Part shown: positions 31,146 to 36,781 of the stretch, piece by piece | Layout of the letters: the number at the start of each line of letters is the position of its first letter | How positions within the stretch are numbered: the first letter of the stretch is position 1 | Source: Streptomyces sp. SID3212 | GTDB lineage: Bacteria > Actinomycetota > Actinomycetes > Streptomycetales > Streptomycetaceae | Assembly: GCF_009865405.1 (NCBI RefSeq) | Contig: NZ_WWJY01000484.1 | Span: forward strand, 1 to 36,781 | DNA: 36,781 bases | Direction: 5' to 3' | Made by a program: the position numbers and the translations under genes | Notes under the pieces: model-generated | Databases searched by the model: none | What the model was told of the DNA's origin: nothing | The model's input: only the letters and a program-made list of their open reading frames with translations

Positions 31146-31213
31146 TTGGGCGCGACCCCTCACGAGTTCGAATCTCGTATCCTCCGCCATTGCTCTCACC
31201 GGGCAATACGTCG
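31146..31213 (+). repeat. Third att copy, right boundary of the accessory region
   Basis: Bases 31155-31213 are identical over 59 bp to 262-320 of the tRNA region (T arm, acceptor, CCA and the following 24 bp). The preceding 9 bp (variable-arm part) differ at about two positions from the first two copies. Identity ends at the start of the 19-bp hairpin, which is missing here. Beyond it lies chromosomal DNA. Confidence 0.85.
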
Positions 31214-31282
31214 TAGGGACGACGATCACGCCTGCCTTCCGGGGCGTGTTGTTCCTGGCTCAGTTTGGGTTGGGGCGGGGGG

Positions 31283-32509
31283 CTACTGCCGGACCAGGAT
31301 CAGGGCGTGGGTGCCGGTTGTGCGCCAGGGTGTGCTGGATTGTTCGAGGGACTTCAGCGTTTTCTGGTCCAGGCCCACGACCACGTCGGACTTCAGGGTT
31401 CGGAGTGTCGCGACCGGCCCCGGGAAGTACGCCGTGCGGTCCGCGAACGGTGTCGTGGCGTGCCACATCCGGTCGCCCACTAGGCGGCGGTGGTTGAGGT
31501 CGCCCTTCAGGATCGTCAGCGTGACGGCCTCGAACTCCTTCCTCAGGTCCTCGGGCATCTCCTCGTACGGCAGCGGGGCGCAGAAGAACGAGTGGGTACG
31601 GACGTCCAGGCGGCCTGTCGCCATGGCCTCCCACAGGCGGCCGCCGACCCTGCCGGCTTCACCGGGGGCGCCGGTGAGGCGGCGGAGGCAGTCGACGACG
31701 TCCGATGTCATCGCGTCGGAGACGTAGTACGGGTAGGGCTTGACGTGAAGCACGACCCGTTCGGCGTGCCGCTCTTCGAGGAGGTGGTCGATGAGGATCA
31801 GGTCGGGGAGCAGTTCTCGGCCCGCGTTGTCCGCCACCACGGCGACCGTCGAGCCGGCTCCGACCGGCAGAAGCTGCCACAGGAGGTCGCTGTCGTCGGC
31901 GACCAGCGCGGGGGCGGCGGCTGCGGCCTCCGGCTCCGTCGCCGTGACGCGGAAGCCGAGGTCCGCGCGGTTGCCCCAGAGTGAGGCGTGGAGCAGGGCC
32001 GTGGCCCGCTCCCCGGCCGGCACGTTCGTGAGCGCGTCCAGGGCGCGCAGTTCCTCTTCGACCGTGTCGCCTCGCAGTTCGGCCTTCTTGAACGGCGCGA
32101 ACGGGTCGACTCCCTGCCATGGGCCGGTGCCGAAGTAGCCGACGGCGCCGAGGAGTCTGCGGTAGAAGTAACTCTCCGCCCACAGGAACGGAGCGTCGTA
32201 CCAGGAACGGCCGAAGTCCTCCTGCCCCCAGGCCGCCCAGCGGTCGTGGTCGTGTTCCGTGGGAGGAAGCGGTTGGACGACACCGTTGGTGATCTCCTCC
32301 AGCAAGACGTCGAGTGCCTCGTGTTGGCGCGGGCCGTACGGGAAGGCGTCCCGCACCTGCTGGATGAGAGCGGGGTGGCGCTCGGCCAGCACACTCCGGG
32401 CGAACGAACCGGCCTCGTTGCTCAGGATGACCGGAGCATTCGACGCGACGGCCGGCGGGGTGGTGTGAGGCGCCTCTTCGGCCGAGGCGCGGGAGGTCTT
32501 CTCTCTCAT
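31283..32509 (-). CDS. DUF89 / ARMT1-like family protein
   Basis: A 408-aa protein of the DUF89 type (ARMT1-related metal-dependent phosphatases, known as damage-control phosphatases). Signature segments are GDTVEEELRALDALTNVPAG, VAVVADNAGRELLPDLILIDHLL (the D-N-A-G-x-E motif), VVLHVKPYPYYVSDAM and FPDL-like late motifs with KGDLNHRRLVGD. The D-N and KGD-N residues bind the metal and phosphate. The ATG at 32509 is chosen because the frame upstream is Arg/Pro-rich shadow. It is the first gene after the last att copy and probably belongs to the chromosomal backbone. Confidence 0.85.
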   Translation of the reverse strand: MREKTSRASAEEAPHTTPPAVASNAPVILSNEAGSFARSVLAERHPALIQQVRDAFPYGPRQHEALDVLLEEITNGVVQPLPPTEHDHDRWAAWGQEDFGRSWYDAPFLWAESYFYRRLLGAVGYFGTGPWQGVDPFAPFKKAELRGDTVEEELRALDALTNVPAGERATALLHASLWGNRADLGFRVTATEPEAAAAAPALVADDSDLLWQLLPVGAGSTVAVVADNAGRELLPDLILIDHLLEERHAERVVLHVKPYPYYVSDAMTSDVVDCLRRLTGAPGEAGRVGGRLWEAMATGRLDVRTHSFFCAPLPYEEMPEDLRKEFEAVTLTILKGDLNHRRLVGDRMWHATTPFADRTAYFPGPVATLRTLKSDVVVGLDQKTLKSLEQSSTPWRTTGTHALILVRQ

Positions 32510-32918
32510 GGGGTCCGAGCCCTTCGGTTGACGTGGGAAATGAACCGGTCTGTCCGCTGAAGCCGTACCGCGATGTCGCCGGTTCCCGCCCCGACCGCCA
32601 CTCGGTTGCCCGGTCCGTCCATGGTGACAGCCTGGGCCCACTCTCCGGCCGACTGTCGAGGCCGACCCCCTGGCCTTCCTTCCCTTCCCTTGTCCTGGGC
32701 ACAGGTTTCAGTGGGGCGTCGCCACGGCTCCAGGGTGGAGGGGCCGAGGGCCACGCCCCGGACTTCGTGTTGTCGGGTGCCGTCACGTCCCCGTTGGCCG
32801 GGGCGCCGGATGTGCGTGCGGGGATGGCAACTTGATCGAGATCGGGGGGATACGTGGTGGACGCGGATCGCCGTTTTCATGCTGGGGCCAGAGATTCGTG
32901 CCTCGATGGGAGCTTGCG
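32510..32918. other. Divergent intergenic region
   Basis: These 409 bp separate the divergent DUF89 and amidase genes. No protein-coding signal or RNA gene is evident. It must hold both promoters, but I see no clear -35/-10 pair. GGGAG lies 8 bp before the amidase GTG. Confidence 0.5.
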
Positions 32919-34562
32919 GTGAAGAAGTACCTCTCGGCTCGTGAACGGTTCGGCCGGCGGCACGGCGTCGCCCTTGCCGTGGCTGTGTTGATGGTTGCCG
33001 GTACGGCGTCGGTGACGACGTCCAGAGCCGGTGCGACCGGGCGTCCCTCGGGGAGACCGGTGGCCGTCGATCTCGAAACGGCGACCGTGGCGCAGTTGGG
33101 CGGGCTGCTCGGCTCCGGCAAGATCTCCAGCGCCGGGCTCACCAAGGCCTATCTGGACCGCATACGGGACCTCAACTCGCGGGGGCCCGCGCTCAACGCC
33201 GTACGTTCCGTCAACCCCGACGCGATGAAGGAAGCAGCCGCCGCCGACAGGGCGCGGCGTGGGAAAGGGCCGCACAGTCCGCTGCTCGGCATACCCGTCA
33301 TCGTCAAGGACAACATCGATGTCGCGGGGATGCCGACCACCGCCGGTTCGGTGGCGCTCGCCGACTCGTACCCGGCCAAGGACGCGCCGATCGTCGCGCA
33401 GTTCCGCAGAGCCGGCGCGGTCATCCTCGGCAAGGCCAACCTGACCGAGTTCGCCAACTATCTGACCAGCGGGATGCCCGGTGGTTACAGCTCGCTCGGC
33501 GGGCAGGTGCTCAACGCCTACGACGCGAGCCAGACTCCGAGCGGATCCAGCGCCGGTTCCGGTGTCGCGGCCTCGATCGGGTTCGCCGCCGTCACCGTCG
33601 GGACCGAGACCTCCGGATCCATCCTCAGTCCCGCGTACTCCAACTCCGTCGTGGGCATCAAGCCGACCGTGGGACTGGTCAGCCGTACGGGCATCGTGCC
33701 GATCGCCGCCAGCCAGGACACGGCCGGCCCGCTCACCCGTACGGTCGCCGACGCCGCGGCCACGCTCACCGCGCTCGACGGCAAGGATCCGGCGGATCCC
33801 GCCACCGCCTCCAACCCGCTCGTCGGGCACGACTTCGGCAAGGATCTGTCGACCACCGCGCTGCGCGGGGCCCGTATCGGCGTCGTCGCCAGTCAGGTGC
33901 CGGCTGCGGGGACCGACAACCGGGCCCTCTGGGACGCGGCCGTCGCCGCGCTCACCGCGCAGGGCGCGACGCTCGTCGATGTCGCCCTCGACACCTCGGG
34001 GCGCTCCTCGACGGTGCTGTCGTACGAGTTCAAGCGCGACCTGAACGCGTATCTGGCGCGGCTGCCGAAGAACGCCCCCATGAAGAACCTCGCCGACATC
34101 ATCGCGTACAACACCGCACACGCGGGTGCGGCGCTGAAGTTCGGACAGGTCAACGCGCTCAACTCCGAGGCCAAGGATCTCGGCCCCGACAGCGCCGACA
34201 CGGCCGCCTACAAGGCGAGCCGGGCCCAGGATCTGGCCGACAGCAAGGACCGTATCGACGCCGTCATGAAGGACAACAGCCTGACGGCGCTGCTCTTCGC
34301 CAACAGCGGGAGCGCGGGCATCGGCGCGAAGGCGGGCTATCCGTCGATCAGCGTCCCGGCCGGCTACCAGGCCGCCAACAGGCGGCCGTTCAGCATCTCG
34401 TTCCTCGGCCAGGCGTGGAGCGAGCCCACGCTCGTCGGCTACGCCCATGACTACGAGCAGGCCACCAAGCTGCGCCGGCCGCCGACGGTGATCAATCCGG
34501 CTCCGTACCGCTGCACGGCTCTCACCGGCCTCGGGGACTCCGGGGACTCCTGCGCGCCCTGA
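32919..34562 (+). CDS. Secreted amidase-signature hydrolase
   Basis: A 547-aa amidase-family enzyme. A signal peptide is likely in residues 1-45: basic start ([16 protein letters not shown]), hydrophobic core [16 protein letters not shown] and an AGA-type cleavage site. The catalytic Ser-cisSer-Lys triad is visible as [13 protein letters not shown] (Lys), [13 protein letters not shown] (cis-Ser) and [11 protein letters not shown] (nucleophile Ser). [20 protein letters not shown] is also typical. It would hydrolyse amides outside the cell; the substrate is unknown. The GTG at 32919 has GGGAG 8 bp upstream and begins exactly at a secretion signal. The frame to 32832 is rejected for that reason. 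It is probably a backbone gene. Confidence 0.9.
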   Translation: MKKYLSARERFGRRHGVALAVAVLMVAGTASVTTSRAGATGRPSGRPVAVDLETATVAQLGGLLGSGKISSAGLTKAYLDRIRDLNSRGPALNAVRSVNPDAMKEAAAADRARRGKGPHSPLLGIPVIVKDNIDVAGMPTTAGSVALADSYPAKDAPIVAQFRRAGAVILGKANLTEFANYLTSGMPGGYSSLGGQVLNAYDASQTPSGSSAGSGVAASIGFAAVTVGTETSGSILSPAYSNSVVGIKPTVGLVSRTGIVPIAASQDTAGPLTRTVADAAATLTALDGKDPADPATASNPLVGHDFGKDLSTTALRGARIGVVASQVPAAGTDNRALWDAAVAALTAQGATLVDVALDTSGRSSTVLSYEFKRDLNAYLARLPKNAPMKNLADIIAYNTAHAGAALKFGQVNALNSEAKDLGPDSADTAAYKASRAQDLADSKDRIDAVMKDNSLTALLFANSGSAGIGAKAGYPSISVPAGYQAANRRPFSISFLGQAWSEPTLVGYAHDYEQATKLRRPPTVINPAPYRCTALTGLGDSGDSCAP

Positions 34563-34619
34563 CGGCCCGCCGGTTCAGCGGGGATCCGCGGCATCCCCGG
34601 CACTCACGTCGCGGAGGGT

Positions 34620-34640
34620 CCGCCGGCCGGACGCCGGCGG
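34620..34640. terminator. Bidirectional terminator between convergent genes
   Basis: CCGCCGGC (34620-34627) pairs perfectly with GCCGGCGG (34633-34640) around CGGAC. It is centred in the 101-bp gap between the converging amidase and RES-domain genes. There is no T run, which is normal for Streptomyces hairpin terminators. Confidence 0.6.
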
Positions 34641-34663
34641 GCCCGGCCCCGAGGGACCCGAGG

Positions 34664-35350
34664 TCACGCGCGTCGGCGGGGATGTTCGACCCGGATGCGC
34701 AGCGGTGCGAGGAGGTTGTTCAGGTAGTCCCGGCCCGCGGGGGTGTTCAGCGCCAGCGCGGGTTCCGACGACGGCTTGAGCAGGGCCGGGCCGTCCTCGC
34801 GTTCGTACAGGACGCAGACCTCGCCGGACACCACGCCGGAGTCCTGGCGCGACGGCCAGCCGATGCCCACGGACCAGTCGGCCTGGCCGCGGATCCAGGA
34901 ACCCCAGCGGCGGGTGCGCGGGTAGTCCGGGGCCGGGGCCTGCACGAGCCAGATGTCCTGGTGGACCGCGGCCAGATGAGCGTTGTCCGTCAGGTCGACC
35001 AGGGGCAGGTCGGTGGCCGCGACGACCTTGGACAGCACCATGTCCCGTATCCGCGGCTGGGTGACGCGCCGCCGGCCGTCCGGCCGTGTCCGCAGGTCAC
35101 GGGCCAGGGTCTCGCACACGGCGGTCAGCGGCGACAGCCCGGCGTACAGGTAGGGGCGCGGGCCGGTGCTCAACTCGTCCCGGATGTCGCAGAACCGCCC
35201 GCCGCCCCAGTGCAGATCGGCGGGTACGGGCTTGAAATCCGTCGACGCCCGGTGCGCGCTGTGCACGCGCCACAGCTCCGTACCGGCCGGCAGGTCACGG
35301 CGATGCGGCTTCGCCCGGACGGCCGGGGCGGGGATCATCTGATCAGGCAC
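34664..35350 (-). CDS. RES-domain toxin (NAD+-degrading family)
   Basis: A 228-aa RES-domain protein. The family order is present: an early Arg in LWRVHSAHRAS, GGGRFCDIRDELSTGPRPYLYAG with the Tyr, AVCETLARDL with the Glu, and a later Ser/Asn-type region (WGSWIRGQADWSVGIGW). RES toxins phosphorolyse or hydrolyse NAD+ and stop growth. I chose the GTG at 35350, 5 bp after the upstream gene's stop with GGAG 10 bp before it; an ATG at 35338 is possible. The gene order is antitoxin-like Xre/MbcA protein first, RES second, as in RES-Xre pairs. A longer frame upstream is a shadow of the partner gene. Confidence 0.85.
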   Translation of the reverse strand: MPDQMIPAPAVRAKPHRRDLPAGTELWRVHSAHRASTDFKPVPADLHWGGGRFCDIRDELSTGPRPYLYAGLSPLTAVCETLARDLRTRPDGRRRVTQPRIRDMVLSKVVAATDLPLVDLTDNAHLAAVHQDIWLVQAPAPDYPRTRRWGSWIRGQADWSVGIGWPSRQDSGVVSGEVCVLYEREDGPALLKPSSEPALALNTPAGRDYLNNLLAPLRIRVEHPRRRA

Positions 35351-35354
35351 GTGC

Positions 35355-36191
35355 TCACCACTCCGGGATCTCGGCTCGCGCGGCGGACAGCAGAGCGTGG
35401 TCCACTCCGGTGCCCAGGAGCCGCGCGGGCGCGGCGTCCAGCCACACGTTGGGACCCAGCCACCAGTCGGCGGCGCCCCAGGGGTCCACGTCGGCCGACA
35501 GCAGCCGGTTGATCTCGACCACGACCGGGTACGGCGTCCCGGACTCCGGGTCGAGCTGGAACGCGGGGACCCGCGCCACCTCGTCACCGTCGGTCAACAG
35601 GATCAGGTCGTGGGCCTGCTCCGGGGCAAGGTCCAGTGAGGCGGCGGGCAGGGCGGGTTCGGCGAGGAGCCAGGCGTCGTCGGGGTCGGGGCGGTACGGC
35701 GGGGCCGCCGGGTCGGAGTCGTACGACGGGGCCGCCGGATCGGGGCCGTACGACGGGGCCGCTGGGTCGGGGCCGTACGACGGAACTACCGCGTCGGGGC
35801 GGGACGACGGAGCCACCGGATCGGGGCCGTACGACGGAGCTGCCCGGTCGGGGCGGATCGGGGAGGCAGCCTCGTGCGGCGTCCCGACCAAAGGTGCGGC
35901 GTCGACCGCCGTGCGCAGCGCCTGTAGTGAGGCGAGCAGCGCGTCGGAGTCCGGCTGTGGCGCCGACGGCCGGAACCGCACCCCGGACGGGGTCAGCGCC
36001 TGTCGCACGGCGTGCCCCGGCGGCGTGAACGGCTTGATCAGCTCGCGCAGTTCGTCGGCGGCGGCCTCCGGGTTCGACTCGGCGTCCGCCAGGATCTCCA
36101 GAAGCTCTTCGCGCGCGGACGCGTCCAGCAGCCCGGAGATTTCCGCCCAGTGGGCGTGGATCGCCTCGACGGCGTCCGCCAGGAAGGACAC
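35355..36191 (-). CDS. Xre/MbcA/ParS-type antitoxin with a repeat linker
   Basis: A 278-aa protein. The N-terminal 100 residues are helical and acidic. Residues about 115-170 hold six units of a nine-residue repeat (like APSYGPDPA). The C-terminal 80 residues (YPVVVEINRLLSADVDPWGA, then NVWLDAAPARLLGTGVDHAL) look like the MbcA/ParS toxin-binding domain that plugs the RES active site. It is directly upstream of the RES gene (4-bp gap), supporting an antitoxin role. The expected Xre HTH is not obvious, and the protein is about twice the usual antitoxin length. The GTG start has AAAGGGGG 7 bp upstream. Confidence 0.75.
   Translation of the reverse strand: MSFLADAVEAIHAHWAEISGLLDASAREELLEILADAESNPEAAADELRELIKPFTPPGHAVRQALTPSGVRFRPSAPQPDSDALLASLQALRTAVDAAPLVGTPHEAASPIRPDRAAPSYGPDPVAPSSRPDAVVPSYGPDPAAPSYGPDPAAPSYDSDPAAPPYRPDPDDAWLLAEPALPAASLDLAPEQAHDLILLTDGDEVARVPAFQLDPESGTPYPVVVEINRLLSADVDPWGAADWWLGPNVWLDAAPARLLGTGVDHALLSAARAEIPEW
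35685..35846 (-). repeat. 27-bp tandem repeat in the antitoxin gene
   Basis: Six 27-bp units start at 35685, 35712, 35739, 35766, 35793 and 35820, with a partial seventh. Each encodes nine residues of the type SYGPDPAAP on the minus strand. Units differ by a few bases, so the array is not brand new. It probably forms a flexible Pro/Tyr-rich linker whose length can vary by slippage without changing frame. Confidence 0.85.
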
Positions 36192-36419
36192 GTCGCACCC
36201 CCTTTCGCGTCAGGACCCTAACAGCGCCGGAAGAAGGCCGCGTTGAGATCGGAGAATCGGGTTCGCGTCGCGGGCCCGGTGCTGCATCATGGGCATTTGA
36301 CACCGCCCGAGGGAGTCGCGCACGCCGTCTGCGCCGCCGGTCAGGTCCGCGGCCGGCCCCGGCACCGACGACGACACACTCTCCTGTGCGGTTGAACCGC
36401 GGCCCTGGGGGAGGGTCAG

Positions 36420-36781
36420 ATGAGCAACTCCGCAGGATACGAGTGGTCCTATGTCGACATCGAGGCCGAACGGCGCCGGGAGTTACGCGCCCAGTTCGCG
36501 CAGGAGACCGCCCGCTCACGCCATCTGCGCGGACAGGCCAAGGCCCTGCGCCGCGCGTACCGTACGGCCAGGGTCGACGTGCACGTCGTCACCGTGTCCG
36601 CTTCCGCCGACTCCACCGAACTGAGCATGGCTCTGGACTCGGCCCGCCGGATCAACCAGCAGGCGGAGGCCGAACTCAGCCAGGCCGCCGCCGCGGTCTG
36701 GACCCTGCCGCCGGCCGGGAGCGAGGACGGGCGAGGGGACGGGAGCGAGGACGGGCGCGGGGAGGGGCGCGAGGACGGGCG
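36420..36781 (+). CDS. Partial CDS, coiled-coil protein running off the window
   Basis: The ATG at 36420 has GAGGG a few bases upstream and opens a frame with no stop to the window end. The product starts MSNSAGYEWSYVDIEAERRR and continues as charged helix (RAQFAQETARSRHLRGQAKA, then SARRINQQAEAELSQAAAAV), suggesting a coiled coil. It ends in a Gly/Asp/Glu/Arg repeat encoded by tandem GAGGACGGGCG-like units (36717-36781). I do not recognise the family. It is divergent from the toxin-antitoxin pair. Confidence 0.6.
   Translation, partial: MSNSAGYEWSYVDIEAERRRELRAQFAQETARSRHLRGQAKALRRAYRTARVDVHVVTVSASADSTELSMALDSARRINQQAEAELSQAAAAVWTLPPAGSEDGRGDGSEDGRGEGREDG

Larger units (their letters stand above)
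23936..31213. mobile_element. Island 2: degenerate tRNA-Ser island with R-M and CBASS
   Basis: It is bounded by the second att copy and a third, partly diverged copy at 31146-31213. Inside are a PaeR7I-like restriction-modification pair, a three-gene CBASS-like operon, a tail-anchored orphan and, close to the right end, the frameshifted tail of an integrase beside a broken Toprim gene. No intact integrase, relaxase or replication gene is present. It looks like an older element of the same integrase family that lost its mobility genes and now depends on island 1 or stays fixed. Confidence 0.7.

Noticed and set aside
32877..34448. 523-codon minus-strand frame opposite the amidase
   Set aside because: Gly/Arg/Val-rich antisense shadow; the amidase triad on the plus strand is complete.
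1..36781. CRISPR array
   Set aside because: No regularly spaced direct repeats of 25-40 bp with unique spacers and no cas genes were seen; the only tandem arrays are the 35-bp duplication and the coding repeats at 35685 and 36717.

Overview
The window is high-GC actinobacterial DNA, almost certainly Streptomyces. Supporting signs are GTG/TTG starts, a small SRP RNA next to a tRNA-Ser(GGA), XRE-DUF5753/DUF6879 regulatory pairs and AICE-like mobility genes. Chromosomal backbone is visible at both ends: SRP RNA and tRNA-Ser on the left; a DUF89 protein, a secreted amidase and a RES/Xre toxin-antitoxin pair on the right. Between them lie about 31 kb of accessory DNA that entered through the 3' end of the tRNA-Ser gene.

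The tRNA 3' segment occurs three times in direct orientation: 241-357, 23936-24052 (117 bp, identical to the first) and 31146-31213 (59 bp identical plus a diverged extension). This looks like two related islands accreted in tandem. Island 1 (about 23.7 kb) has an apparently intact tyrosine integrase, an excisionase, an XRE regulator, a DUF3631 ATPase, a DUF2637 membrane protein, a MobC-like protein and a MOBP-type relaxase. No FtsK/TraB-type translocase is visible, so it looks mobilisable rather than self-conjugative. Island 2 (about 7.2 kb) keeps only the last codons of a frameshifted integrase and is probably immobile by itself.

The cargo is mostly anti-phage defence. Island 1 carries a type III CBASS (CD-NTase, HORMA, TRIP13, Cap4-like SAVED endonuclease) between attL and the integrase, a predicted PD-(D/E)XK-type nuclease of unknown role, and a Gabija pair (gajA-gajB) next to attR. 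Island 2 carries a PaeR7I/XhoI-like restriction-modification pair and a second, different CBASS (CD-NTase, E2-like protein, membrane protein). It also carries an orphan tail-anchored protein and a fragment of a Toprim protein resembling Wadjet JetD.

The part of island 1 I cannot match to a described system is 14.0-19.8 kb. It holds an XRE-DUF5753/DUF6879 regulatory unit, an unknown 128-aa protein, a NUDIX protein, a 28-residue membrane peptide, a DapF-like epimerase, a Ddl-like ATP-grasp ligase, a C39-like cysteine peptidase and a free-standing MurF C-terminal domain. Most genes are joined by short stop/start overlaps. It resembles a reduced peptidoglycan-precursor pathway carried on a mobile element. 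A tandem 10-bp operator-like motif recurs in the two promoter regions that flank its regulator genes.
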